Positions 1-14,100 of a stretch of DNA of 64,000 nt are shown here, piece by piece. Every line of letters begins with the position of its first letter. The first letter of the stretch is position 1. The DNA comes from Lottia gigantea (Eukaryota > Mollusca > Gastropoda > Lottiidae), in NCBI RefSeq assembly GCF_000327385.1, contig NW_008707225.1:1628309-1692308 (forward strand), written 5' to 3'. A program made the translations under genes and the position numbers. The notes under the pieces were generated by a model, which made no database searches, was not told where the DNA came from, and was given only the letters and a program-made list of their open reading frames with translations.

Positions 1-502
1 GAATATAACGACTAAAGAAATGACAAAACGCTGGAATAAGATGAAATTATAAAGTAAATTAGCACCCTGCCTTAAACCAGACATCAGTTAAGGACAGTCT
101 GACCAATCTTGCACATTCAATTTTTAAAAGTTATTTAAAATCAAAGAAGTTATGTATAATACCTTTGTATTCCAAATAGTGAAAAACATACTTTTAATGA
201 ATGCAATACTGAATTTCACCAAACAACGCTACATTAAAGTTTTCGACTTCGTAAGTCACACATTTTACATATAATATAATTTCACCTTATTCCATTACAG
301 TACATCATTGATGAATTTCGAATGAGGTACATATCAATTGATATCATGTAACATAAAATAACTAAGTCTTACTAACTAATAAAATAATTCGTTATCACAG
401 ATTTTGGCACAGGTGTCTAAATAATGGCATTAGGTGGCTCGGCATGGAACATTGTCAATAGATAAAAGAAAACGACGAACAGAAAGAAACACGATCTTAA
501 AA

Positions 503-3324
503 TTAATTTCTTTTAATAGGATTGTTAGGTGCCTTTGTTGAATTAGACGTTATGGCATTTCTCAATCTCTTTACATATTCTTGACCCCAATCTCTCAATA
601 AATTCTGAAAGTATACGATAAGACTTAATAAATAAAAGTATTAAAGCAAACCAGTTTTTGTTTCTCTAAGTAGTTAACTAAACATTGTCTCATCCAAATT
701 TATGTAGTCATTGTCTTGCGGTGAGGTTGTATGTATACCATTAAAACTCTCAAGAAATTGTTGTTTCATACAAGAAATACTCCAACTGATGTCTTATGGG
801 ATAAATATCAAATTTACCTCACAATATTCATACGATCTTCTCAACCTCAAATGTACAGTTCTAAATTCTCCATCAGAATAAACATATCTGACAATCTCTC
901 CTGGCATTGGCTGAAACAATATCAAAAAGTATTTTTTAAGAATCACACTATCTATAAAATAATCACCACACCGTACAAAATTCGCAAATGTTAGGAGCCA
1001 AAAGATGAAAATAGTATGTTGAATCGTGTATACGGTCTGGAATATACTTCCTACTGGCGAAGTCTTCAATCCTTAAAAAAAAAACTTACTTTCTAAATTC
1101 GTTAATTAACAACCGTTTATCGCTGTCAAAAATGAATAATCTTTGACATTCGTATGATATTGAACTTTAATGTTTTCAAAAGGACCTCGGATACCATTTG
1201 TGATGTTTGCTGATAGTCACAGGGTCACTATTATTCTGTGAAAACAATGAACTAGCAAGGTCAGACGGGACTATTCTATGTTACGTACCATCATCGGTCG
1301 ACCTCTTGGTACAGATACTCTTCTTACCAGAAATAACATAATAGTAGCAAATACTTTTAAATTACCATCAGCATTATCTGGCAGTGTACTGGTCGATAAA
1401 CCATAATCTATAGGCTTTAATAATAGCTATAAAACATAGACTAACATTATTAGATCTAACCCATGTTTTTCATTTCTTTCACATTCATTTGATATTGTGA
1501 TACAGGTCCGATAGATAGTTCGTAACTTGCGGTTCGGGTGTTTCACCAGGCACCAACAGCTCATCAGCTAAGTTGCACTTATTGAATATCGTGTGCACAC
1601 TAATGACAATTATATATGGCCAGAATGGAGTTAAAGAATTACGTTTTTGTCCTGATACCGAACTTCATAAGAATATCTTACAACTATTATTTATTACTTA
1701 TAAAACAGATTGTAGGTGGTTTAAAATGAGAGTAAGGACTCACCGTTGTTATTAAACTTCTCGAGATAAAGATGCCAACTAACAATAAGAATGCTTCATC
1801 ATTACCAATATTATATGACTTGCCACTCTCGTTAAACTGCAGCTGATCCTGTTGAATGAAGCAAGTTTTACTTAGATATACTTATATCGAAGGTGATCCA
1901 GAGCATTTCTGCATGGTAATTTGAAGCATCTTCATTTGGAATTATTCGGACCTTTGTTTCCAAAAAACTTTGGTGCCATTCAATACCATTCTCCTATTTT
2001 AGCATCACAGTTGTATGACATGATTTGCAACATATTTTAACTTTTCAGCACAAGTGAAAATTGACACGAATTCTTAATGATATTAAACATAAAATTAGTT
2101 GTATTTACCAACTCAATTTGCCAGAAATAACCATCAGGAAATCTCTTGTTGTTTTTGATCATTTCGAATACAGATGATTTACGATGTGTTCCTAAAACAC
2201 CTGTTGCTGGCTGAAATAATAGGAAAATAATATATGACTAATAATTTTATCCTTAGAATTACATTTTAACTATTATGATGCAATTCTGACAATGAAATTA
2301 AAGGTAGCTATATAGTAGATATACTAAAACTGTGCCTTCTTGAGTGTTAATGAACAATTGAATCGAACTGACTCTGAAACGTACCATAATTTCAGTCATA
2401 TGGTAAGTGAAATTTTCCATGATGTACTGTAATACTTGTAACATGGCTGACTGGTCTCTTGAGGCTAAACCAATACGACCTCTTCTATCATTAACGAGTA
2501 AGGACAGATTGTAAGAGTTAGGTCCTATCATATCATTGAATACTGGATAGATGTTACCATTGGGCTGAAATAAGAATTATGAATATGTTATTCCATTTAT
2601 CAATGTCTTTCTGATCTTAGTGTTAAATCTTTCAAATATCAAATGAGTAAAATATTCATCACTATTAATGAATGTATATATTATATTTGAGCCTTGTAGT
2701 GTAAATATTGTTGCCTTTCTTGAACAAAAGGCTGAATTCCAAATGTGTATTTACATAAACAATAGCAGGTATTGTCTTCATTGTAGATTGAATAATAGAC
2801 TTGTACTTAAATACTCATCCAGCACTTGCACTTACGTTTAAGTATATTCTGTGTAAAGCAGCAACAATTTCTTTGAGTATAATACCAAATAAAAATACAC
2901 TACTTGGACGATTCATAGAGTTCTGAAAGGAAGGATTAAATATAATAGAAATTGATAAAACTGTATAGAGTTGTTAAAACGTTCGAGGCCAGTTCCACAT
3001 AGTAGGTAAAGAATACAATGCCTTCACTTCAAGAGATTGACCAGTGACCACAATAAGTTAAATCAAAAGAAAGGCAATCTTTTAATTGTCAAATAGGTAT
3101 TAAACTAGAAACTTGTTTACTCATTCTGTATCAATTACAAACGGATTAAATTTCAGTTTAAAACTGAAGAAAGGTTATTGAGAGTTTTTTCTACCACAAA
3201 CACAAAAAAGAACACATTTTTTAGTTCCTTTGATGTGTCTGTTGGACCAATTACTAGCTTTTTAACAAAGAAAATGACAAATAATGAGTCCACTGACATT
3301 TACTTACCGAATCATCTGTTCTTA
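503..3324 (-). CDS. Unrecognised multi-exon gene, 3' part (seven phase-0 exons)
   Basis: I do not recognise this protein. Reading the minus strand, exons at 2836-2922, 2385-2564, 2109-2210, 1744-1848, 1289-1426, 818-910 and 503-604 have good AG/GT borders. Each is a multiple of three and opens in one frame, giving 268 residues to a TAA at 503-505. Recognisable stretches are NSMNRPSSVFLFGIILKE, NGNIYPVFNDMIGPNSYNL, FPDGYFWQIELDQLQFNES, GEIVRYVYSDGEF and the end LLRDWGQEYVKRLRNAI. A 17-nt exon at 3308-3324 (…RTDDS) probably precedes them; the true 5' end was not found. There is no signal peptide or clear membrane segment in the visible part. The compact mixed hydrophobic and charged composition suggests a folded intracellular protein. 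The 1289 border is uncertain because another GT donor lies inside that exon, after FATIMLFL. Exon calls are fairly secure; the function is unknown. Confidence 0.62.
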
Positions 3325-5621
3325 CTGTAAAACAAAAAATACGAAGTGAAATGATTAAAATTATCAGAAAAGTAGAGTTATATGGGTGTGTTGTTTTTTT
3401 TTTCTTCTCTCACAATATTATCAAGGGGCTGATGGACAGTTCTACAGTGTCTTAGTTTTTTTTTTTTTTTTAAACTCATATTCATCGTTATTTCTATACT
3501 TGATTAATTTTTTTACAGTGAATGTCGATTGTTTCTATAACTTTACCAACATCAAATCATTTTGTCATTATGGATGATAACTCTGTAAACATTTCAAATA
3601 TCGATTTTCAATGATTAAAAAATGGTTTAAGAATTATAGTATGATAACACAACCACGCGTGTCTGAAGATCTTGATTTTAGGCTAAACAACTTTTATGTT
3701 TAGGAATTATTTACATGCTCAAATGACGTCATGTAGATAATTTCTATTATCCAAGAACGAAACCACTGTATAAATAGCTTTGTGAAAAGGTAAAATTTAG
3801 CATCATTTGAAACTCCATAATCGGATTAGACGGGGTAATTAGTGTTTAAAATGGTACTGTTTGCACAAGGAACCAATTTATATCGGACCTTTTCCTTTGG
3901 GTATTACTGTAATGTAACCAAGTTATGATTATGTGACAATTTTCCAATGCCAATTTCCCGTTTGACCAAATTTACTGTGGCCAATTTACCTACATCCTCA
4001 GTATTTGAAAGGAATTGAGGTTGCACAACCAAGCAGGAGCTGTACGAGATGAGTGATCTCAGACCACTCTGTAAGTTAATCTAATGCCTGTTAATGGAAG
4101 ATTTAAAGATTTCAGTCTATATTTAATGCTAATTTCTGTGAGTGGGGTTCCCCCAAGGGTGGGGGCCGTGGACTTGGTTCTACTATTCCCTATGGTAGTT
4201 GAGCCACTGCTAGAAACTACCGCGTAGTTCGATATTGGCTAAATAGCCCCTGGATCAACATCTATAAATTTTATTTTGATATAATAATACATAACAATAT
4301 TCTAAAATTAAACAACATTTAATACAAAAGCATAAATTCCTAATCTAACCCTACAGTCATATCAGAACTAATATTACTTTTCCTTCTTAAAAAGTTGTTT
4401 TATTGTCCCATCTCACTATAAAAAATCATATAAAACATAAAACAGCGAATGATGGTATACTCATCATTACAGAATACCCGATGTTGCAGAACTGGATTTT
4501 AGGAGTAACTATTCTTTGTTAAAAAAAATTGCATCCGTCTCCTAAAATGCCACAAGTATCTTGGTTGTACGAAATAGATACTTTGAAACAATAGTTGTTT
4601 GATAATGGCTGATTTCTGACCTGAATGAGCCCTTGGGGGTAATAACGAAACCGCTCGCGGTTCATTATAGAATTTTAAATAGTGTGTTATAGTTCCAGGA
4701 AAATTCAAACATTTATATGCCAAAAATTCACTTTTTAATATCGAAATATTCACCACTGTGTTTTTATTAGGGGAAACCATTTTTTTTTTTTATAAATTGC
4801 AGAAAATGGGAAGAACGAAGGTACGAAAAAGTTGGGAACCACGGCAATTAAGGATTATCACATTTGAAAGAGTTCTTTCGCAGGTCATTTCTAATGTTTG
4901 CTTTATGGTTCATAAACATAAACAACATTTGCCTATGACTGATGCCTCACTAATGCTGGTCTAATCATTATAACCTGTTTGTCTCCTAATCATTATTGTC
5001 AATAGCACCTGAAATTCCAGACTTTCAGACGATAAAATATGTATATTTCTTTTCTGAATAAATGTATTTAAAGATGCCTTCAGGATTATCTTTTAGAACA
5101 ATTAAAAAAAAACAATAAATCTTTGGCACATGGAATCGCAAGACGTTAGCAACATTCAAAACAAACATTAGCCTTTGATCTTTGGTTTCTCCGATCCTTC
5201 TATTTTTCCCGAATATTTTGCCCTTATCAAATCCCAAAATGAATCTGAAATATATAATAATGAATATTACAGATAGTGACATTTAGTTCTATTTTGTAAT
5301 ATGAAATATATTGTAGGCCTACCACTGACAGTAAGCTGTTAAGTAGGATAATAAAAAGTACAATACACAAGAAACCTATTCACATAGGTTCTAATAGTAA
5401 AATATGGGGAAGCTTGGCAACAACTACGATTTTTTTCGGATATTTGGTACTAGACTACTCCTTTCCTACGATCTGAAATTCTGTCTAGGTAAGAATCTAT
5501 TAACATCCAACAGAAACATTGGTTTTGGAACATTATCATAGTACGTAATGAAACCATGAAAGCCAAATCTCTCGTGATATATGAGGATATTATACTGTAT
5601 ACAAAAAATGCATAAAATTCT

Positions 5622-5758
5622 TAACGTTTATGTCATGGCGGTGTCTAGAAAATACAGTGATTTTTTCAGATAACACTTTCAATTATCTTGTTAAAATTTC
5701 AATTCATGGTCTAATTTTGAAAAATTATTTTCTGAAACAGCGCCATGACATTAACGCG
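5622..5758. repeat. Short inverted-repeat element (MITE-like), about 135 bp
   Basis: The left end near 5631 reads TGTCATGGCGGTGT. The right end near 5737-5750 reads ACAGCGCCATGACA, an inverted match at 13 of 14 positions, and both arms continue outward with a TTAACG-like stretch. The interior is AT-rich and non-coding. A third, isolated copy of the end motif (CCGCCATGACAT) lies at about 5837. The form is that of a miniature inverted-repeat transposable element; no target-site duplication was resolved. Confidence 0.5.
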
Positions 5759-7300
5759 TGACGTCGCAACGAGAACTTACCTTAATTAAGTCATGGGTCT
5801 TGATTCTTTTTTTATCAAAATATCAAAATAATTAACCGCCATGACATATACGATAGAAATGATACACAATATTTCAGGCTTCGGCGCACAAAATATTTTA
5901 TCGATTTACCTTGTAACTTTTACTTAGTATTTACTAAGGGGTTTGGAATTTTTAAACTTTTTTTACCAAAGGGGGATAACTCGAAATTCCTCCCATATTG
6001 GCATTATGGGATAGATATAAGCAAACATTTATGATGCTTGTGGACTATGATATGTAAATGTTGTTTTTTATCGGAACTAATCACCGTTTTAAATAATTAG
6101 TATAATGTAGACGCTTCTGTAATATTGTCTGGAAGCCCTATGGTGTCCTATGAAATCTGGTTTTGTTTTATGGTTGAATCCCTCATAAAGGATCGCCTGG
6201 ATTCTCTAAACTAAGGGAGGTAATATATCTAATATTAAATTAATGGCAGGATAAAATGTTAACGTACTTGCTACTGGTGCTGTGTTTCTTCCTGTTCGCC
6301 ATCTTCTTCTACCATAATTTAACCCTGTAATAAAATATACCCTCTCCACACAATATATTGCCAGATACAGAAAATTAAGCGTAGGTTGTAATTTAATTAA
6401 TCATAAATGAATTAGTAAAGGAGATTCGGAAATGACAGTGATTATTTTGTGATTACTCAGCATTGCTCTGTATCTCACAACTGCTTGTAGAATACACGGA
6501 CAAACTAGCTTAAAGGTGTAATGGAATTTAACAATGTGTATATGTTTTATGGTCATTCAACGATACCTCTTCACATCCGGAACATGTCAAATAGTACATT
6601 ATAGATGTAATTATCAGGTAAAAAGTAGACTATAGAACATTTGTCGACTTTGACAACCTGAAATTCCCTTTCTTGAAACTGTTCCTAAATGATAATAGGT
6701 GTCGTTGAATAACTATACGAGAACATTCCCATTTTTGATGTCTTGTGCAAATATCGTGTCAGTTAGTGTAAATGTTTTCAGCATATCATGTTAAGGTTCT
6801 GATTAATGATGAATTAATCTGCCTTTTGATAAGAGTATAAACAATCCATTGGGAGAGTAATACGAAACATTTACATCCTTGTTGACAGAATTTAAGAATG
6901 TGATTAAATATAGATCGCATATTATGGAATATAATTGGATATGAATTTATATGCATTGAAGGATTGCAGATGTTTTGGATTAAGAGTAAATTGCCTGTAC
7001 ACATTGATTTGAATGTTGGACTACCAAGTCCAAATTTACAACCAAACATTAAAGTCTTATTTATCTGTTTCGAAAGGTTCACACATGAAATAGAATGAAA
7101 TTTAGCATTCTGAGTTTCAGCACCTCATTGAGATAAATCCGCTTCCCAGTGCCATAGAAAAGTTTATGGGAGATGCGAAAAGGCGTGGCAAGGGTGGAAG
7201 TTCATGTACCATTTGACAACCTGAATTAAAAGTTTCTCTCATTTAGATTTTCTATTTTGAATTTCTTTATATTTAAATTAATATACAGAAATAATGTTTT

Positions 7301-7955
7301 GTTGTGCCAAGCTTACTTATTGTTAAGAATAAATAAAAGTAATATATAATTTCTATTATTATAGTTACAATTATAAACTAAAGACATGGCACACAGTATG
7401 AGAGAAACTTTAAATTAAGATTATCAAATATAAATTGAATAATGCAGTTCTTATTGTTTATATAAACAATATTTTATTATAAATATAAGAAAATAATAAG
7501 TGTAATATATACAATAATGAAAAGAAACCTAAATATCACAGATAGCTTGAAGGATTGGAATTTGAGAGAAGTTTATGCCAAAATATAAAATGCCATACAA
7601 ACCTTTATTCAATTTTAAATACAAATTTTGTTATAGAGTGAAATATTGACTTATACAGTTGATAGTGTAAAGAAACTAAGAAAACTATTGCACTAAAGAC
7701 ACTACATAGGCAACAGATTGTTTTTCTTTAAAATGATCAATTTATAATTCCCGGAATTTAGAATAGTACCCCCCAAAAATGGATATTTATAAAGATTTAA
7801 AATTTATATATTACAAAATAATTAAGATTAAAATAATAATTTAAAAAATAATAACTCTATTTTACAGTTTGACGAGATTGTAATACACTAGTAAGATTTT
7901 ATCACATAAATTGGATGTTATTAGGATGGAAACAATAAATTAAGCTTGGCACAAC
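7301..7955. mobile_element. Non-autonomous DNA element with terminal inverted repeats, about 655 bp
   Basis: GTTGTGCCAAGCTTACTTAT at 7301 is matched in inverse orientation by the sequence ending at 7955, which reads GTTGTGCCAAGCTTAATTTAT on the other strand. About 25 bp per arm agree with two or three mismatches. The inside is very AT-rich with no long frame, so no transposase is encoded. The superfamily is not assigned; the flanks do not give an unambiguous duplication. Confidence 0.5.
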
Positions 7956-8107
7956 ATTTAACATTACAACTTTAATACACCTCTAAAAATAGGTGTTATA
8001 TTCATTCCATTTTATTGTAGTCCATTCTTCAAAATTACTGGTCTCTAATAGTAATTCAGGTTGTTATGGTAACATGATTGTTTATATCACTATGGTTATG
8101 ATGTTGA

Positions 8108-11100
8108 TCAATGATAAACATAATAATTTGATCCATCATCATAATAAACAGCACTTCCACTACCACCTCCTCCTCCTCTTACATTGTAATTACTACGAGA
8201 CCAATCCGCTGTAACACAAAGAAATTATCCCTATAGTATTTAATCACATTTCTTATTATTTTTGACAATTTCCCAATGTTTTGATATTGAAATCACATGC
8301 ATCGATATTGATCAAAATAATCATTTATATAAATTAATAAATAAATCGTTAGGCTTGAAATTTGACGTGGTAAAAATTCGATAATTTTAAGGAAGGGCAC
8401 TTTTCCAAGAAAGGTGTGTGGAAGGAAAGAATACAATATTTCTGCTTAAGTGCCAAATATTGGGATATATTGACTAATAATACTAATACTAATAATAATG
8501 TTTTGGGTCAATCTAGGGAAACGTGCATAGGATACGAGTGCATAGGTGTGTAACGCTGTGTTTTTTTTTGTTTTTGTTTTTTTGTTACCAAGTTAAATAA
8601 TTTACTAACCGTGCCCATATTAAGTGAAGCAATAAGGAGAACAGAACATAAAACCAAGTAAAGTCATAGAGGGAACATGATATCAAGTGAATCAGTGGGA
8701 TAATATTTTATAAAGTAAATTAATAAAGATAGAACATGATATTAAGTGAAGTGAGAAAGTGAGAACATGAAAGAAACGCCAGAGTGATAAGATGATACTA
8801 GATGACGCCATACAGAGAACATGATATGAAGTGTAGCAGACATGATACTAAGTCAATTGAAAAAGCATAATATTAAACAAAGATAAATAGAGAGAACACA
8901 ATATTTAGTAGTATAGAGAGAACACGATATCAAGAAATACAATAGAGTGATGTGAAGTCATAGAGAGAACATGACATCAAGTGAAGTCACACAGAGAACA
9001 TGATATCAAGAAAGACAGCAGGGAAACGTATTACACGAAATCAAAAAGGGAACATGATATGAAGTGAATTGATATGAAAAAAATCATATCAAGTGAAGTC
9101 AATGATAAAAGAATGGTGTCTTGGGTGCTCTTGGAGGTTTAATAATGTGCCAGAGTAGGGCTGAATATATTGTGATCGTGCAAGTGTTGGGTTGTCCTAC
9201 CCTATGTCCTTAATGTCATCGGCAGGTTTAGTATAGACTCGTCGTCTTATTACTGTAATGAAAGAAAATGCAAATGGACGGATCAACAATTCCTTTGTAA
9301 TTATTTGTTTTTTCTGGGTTTTTTTGTATGTTTTAATAAGCAGAAAGCAGTATCTCTTCCTTTCACAGAGGGGCCAGTTTTGGAATTATTTAAGTAATTT
9401 GGTCCTAATCTTTGTTTATGGAATTTGGATAGATTTGCACAAAACATCAATTTCAACAATCAAGAGTATGTTGTGAAGTACTGTGAGATTACATAGTTTC
9501 TTCCTGCGAAAATGAAATTTAACCGCAATCGAAACATGAGATGATAAACACGAAATGAGTGAATTTAGAACTTTATTGTCTAGGTCAAAGCTGACTACAA
9601 TATTCGTCTTAAAGTATCTCACAGTACTTTCGTAATGGGAATGAGAAAGGATAGAAGATACTCACTTTTTATTACTAGTAGTACTCACCTCGTCCATAGC
9701 CGCCCCTGATTATATGAAATAAAATAAAAGATTGATCAGATATAGCTTTAAATATTCACACGGCTCTTTTCTTTGATCAATGTTCCCTTAAAACTGGATT
9801 AACTTTCATCCAATGTTCAGTGTAAGTTGCACAATTTATTTTTCACAAGGATTCCTTCATAATGTAAAGAAGCGCAAGTCAATAAAAGATAAACGTCTGT
9901 AAAACTCACATGTCCATTCCGAAACCCATCTGCGGTAAGGAATGATGGTACATCTGTGGTGCAGCTGGTGCTGTTTGAGGATAATGATGATGTTGAACTC
10001 GTTCCTGGATTGAAAACACATAGAGAATGTTTCAATACTTAGCAAATGACGTCACTGATTCAGTCGATATTCCAGTATAGAGAATAACAAATACATCGAC
10101 AGAAGCTGTGGACACAAGCAGGGTTAAGTTTCCATTCTTGGCAGTCAGTAAGCTTAATGTGTCAATGTTCTACTCACCGAGCCACCTGGTGCTCCACCTA
10201 AACTTTTTATCATTAACTGTTGCATTGCCATGTGGTGCATCTGTGCATTCTGCATCATCATCATATCCATAAAATCTGAAACATAGATCATCAGAAATGC
10301 CTTTGCGTATAACCTTAATGAAAAGAACCAACTTCAACAACATCGTGTGTTCTTTAAAGGTCTTAAACAGTTCATAATATGATTGGACATCCACACAGCA
10401 TGAACTGTTTCAGGTAAAGTCATAGAATTATACCACAGACTTACCTCCTTTATTGAACCATTTATTAGGACTACCACAATGACTGTGGTGGAGAGGTTCT
10501 ACATGATGATTTATTATAGGACTCGTATGGACTGCTGGCATTGCTGGCATTGATTGAACTATTGGTGGTGGAGCATGTACTATAGGTGGTGCTTGTTGTA
10601 TTATCTGTGGTGGTGCTTGTTGTATCACCTGTGGAGCAGGCTGTTGTATCACCTGTGGTGGGGGAGCCATTGCGGCAGGTATTTGTGAAGGAAAAAACGG
10701 TTGCTGAATTGGGGGTAAATAATAGGGCCTGAAGGAATCTTGACCTCTGTGCTCTATCACGTGTTTCACTTGGGACATATTGTCTGAAATGATAGGAATG
10801 TTAACATTGAAAATATATCAAGTACGTGATAAAAATCAAAAACTTGTTAATAAGAACACAAGCTTTTAGTTGTCAAGTCAACTGACGTAATGAAATGGAT
10901 TTTCATATGTAACGAATACAAAGCGATTATCCAGATATTTGTTTTTGACAAAAATTGTCTGAAAAAAAACAAGACCAGATATAAAAGATATAAATTACTC
11001 ACTTGTCCCCCTATTATCTTTAATTACTATACTACGACTGATATCTGGTAGAGATCGTCGTGTAGGAGGAGGTAATAAAATAGGTGATGGGGTAAATCTT

Positions 11101-14100
11101 CTACGAGGACTTTCTGTACGTGGACGATTTAATTGTTCTTGCTGAAAATACAAGTTAAATTAATGTCCATCATTTTTAGGACACAAAAGCAGGAGAATGT
11201 GTTAATGAACAATATTGTCGAAAATCTTATTGTATCAATAAATATAATTTTCCTAATGTTCAAGCTAAATGCCAAAAAACAGCCATAGGAATGTTGTTCA
11301 AACAATGGAATATTGTCAAAGATTCATGTCAGATATTGTCAAATAACAAGTGATAAATGTAGTTTGAAGGTAAGTGGCATATTGCCGAAATAAACATCCA
11401 GAAAATTGACAAAATGTAAATGTTGAAGGTAATGATAGGTAAAAACATTGAAAAAAAAACACCATTGTTCCAGTTCAACTTGATGGACTTATCATAAAAT
11501 AATATCTTACCCTAATTCTATCTAGTAGTTCTTGACGTCTAAAAACTGCATGTTGAAGTTTTAACTGATGTTCTACATCGTGATCGGCTGAAAAATAAAC
11601 CATTCCATTAGAGCACCATGTAAAACATCATCTATATTGTTCATGTATTAACAAGATCTATGACATTTTTAAACTAATACAATTATCACCTGGAATTGGT
11701 CGAGAGAAGATTTTTATTAAACTTACTTGAAACTGTATCCGGTCTTTGATCTAATTTATCTCTCTCATTTGCTATTTTCTGAAAAAAAAAAAAAAAAAAA
11801 AGTTAAAATTTTGGTTTTGATATCAGAAGGTGTCATGGCCGCCATAGTATAGCCTATGACCATTATCGCTTCCAATTTCGGAAAACTTCCCCATGAAACT
11901 CTGAAACTTTTCTTTTAAAAATAAATAACAACTGTAATTACCTTTTGTGTATCCCTTTACATTATATTCTCCTATTTTAACATTTTTAAGCAATTAACAA
12001 GTTACTTTCGAATTAAAATGTCGGATGGTTCTCGACTGACCGTCCTATCAACAAGGGAATCGTCATAACGACCGGAATAATAGGGGCCTATCTCATTTTA
12101 AACAAATAATAGATATAATGAATAGCTTTTACCCTAACAAAAGTCTCCCCATTCAGAAAAGGATCGTTTATTATTGAAAGGGGCTAATAAAAGAATTGGG
12201 TATGACTATAATGATTGATATATTGTATTGCTATGGAGCAAACATTTGCAGATATATTATAAACACTTCTTTATTCAAGTCATTTAGTATTTGCATAGAT
12301 ATTTATAAATGAAAAAAAAATCCTATTTATAAGCTTACTGTATAATTCAACGTGTAGTTCGTAATATTATAATGAAATTTTGTCATTACACACTGTAGAA
12401 ATAATGTCCTTATAATATTATAGTTGTTAAGTTATCGTTTGATGCTATGCACTTTTTAATAACGAATGTCTATCTGGTGCACATCAGCTAGAATTAGTAA
12501 CAGGTGCTATTAATATTGTGACAGTCGTTTTTCTGTATATTAACAGTTGTCATCTTTTTAGTAACAGTTGTTATCTTTATAGTGACAGTTGTTAGCTTTA
12601 TTGTAAAGGTTATCTTTATAGCTGTTTTCTTGTTAGTAACAGCTGTTATCTTGTAAATAATTGTTATCTTTTTAGTTGTTATCTTAATAGTAGTTGTAAT
12701 TATGTGAATAACAGTTGTTATTTTAAAAGTTGAGAAATATCATTATAGTTGTTATTTTGAAAATAAGAAATGGTATCTTTATTGTAACTGTCGTTGGAAA
12801 TCGCAGTTCGTTTTTTTTTAACAACGTTTTAAGTTTCTGTTTTATTATCTATACCATTTGGAAGTCTTAATATAACATTATCTATGTATCTTTGCCTTTA
12901 CAAATCTGTGATGTTATTTTTATAGTTATTAATTCAAAACAAGTTATGTTATAAAACTGCAATTACTGATGGCATAACCTGAGAAACCTTAATAATCCAC
13001 ATTACATATAACAATCAAAATATTGTTATAAATCTATCTAAATGGCTTAATCTAGGAATCTTTATAAATCTACAATCCACTTTTAAAATATGTCATAGTT
13101 CTAATGTCGTTATAAATCTACAATAGTTGCTTAATACAAGTATACCTTAAGTAATATACAATTGATGTCATAATCTAGGTATCTTTATATAAATTTACAA
13201 TCGACTTTCTGATTTTTCATTAGCTCGCTTGTCTTTGGAAAACTACAAGTAACTGGTTTTTTTTATAAATAATGTGGGCTATGGTGTTAATTGCACCAAA
13301 TGTGTATAGATTCAAAGCTTCAAAACTAATAATGTCAGTCCATGGAAAAATTTCTGATTAGTAAAATGAAATTTATTTTGTTCTTTCTTTTCATTTATTA
13401 AACTATGAAGCAAGATAATATGAAATTCATGTTCATGTTCCAGATATTTGCATATCGTCACAATAAAAAGGGACCTGTAGGTAACTAAGATTGTATCTTA
13501 TAGCAACACCAAATGAACAATGAACATTCCTTATATCTCTTTCACTGTTTCCCAGAGACGCTCATTATCACAATGGATATTAGCCTACTGGCAAAACCAA
13601 TATACCTATATATTTATTACTTTCGCAATAAGGAAAAAACAATCTCAATCTGTAAAAAACAATACTTTTGGTCAAATAATAAGAGAGTTATACGATGTAT
13701 TTAGTATACACTTTACCCCAACGACCCTAATTTAATAATATTTTCCTCCGACTTACTGCGGATAAGGAAAACTTGATACCCCTTTTTTCATCTTACCTTT
13801 TACGAAGTTGAAACCAATATTTACCACTTCTAATTAAACAACCACACAAAGTAATTAAATTTAAGTTGGTTTAGATTGATCACAGTTAAAATGTTAAAAG
13901 TACATGAACAACACTACACATATGAGAAGTCACAAAAAGTTTGACAGAAAAAATGTCTCAAAAATGTTTGGCACCAAAATGTTAAAAAAATTCTTTCACT
14001 GCAGTGTCACAAGATAGCTTGGCACCAGAATATCACAAAGTTTTTAAAATGACAGAATTAATATCTCTGCTGTAATAATTTAGTCCGTTTTAATCTATCC

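Larger units (their letters stand above)
3325..8107. other. Gene-poor interval between the 5' side of the first gene and the C21orf58-like gene
   Basis: No convincing exon was found on either strand. Further 5' exons of the gene ending at 503 could lie here unseen. The stretch is AT-rich. It has a short segment at about 4140-4250 resembling one at about 53390-53455 (both contain 'gttgagccac' after a G-rich run), two inverted-repeat elements listed separately, and poly-T runs near 3400-3470 and 4780. Short ORFs here look like chance. Confidence 0.5.

Noticed and set aside
666-752. Exon-like reading SPQDNDYINLDETM before the last exon
   Set aside because: The exons at 818-910 and 503-604 join in phase without it, and its borders are weak.
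1095-1127. Small exon reading DKRLLINEFRK
   Set aside because: The phase is incompatible with the following exon at 818-910, which joins cleanly to 1289-1426 without it.
1517-1571. Exon-like minus-strand reading ADELLVPGETPEPQVTNYL
   Set aside because: It does not fit the phase-0 chain between 1744 and 1426 and has no good donor.
9817-10045. Overlapping Ser/Thr-rich and Cys-rich frames
   Set aside because: They are out-of-frame shadows of the His/Pro exon 9910-10004 of the C21orf58-like gene.
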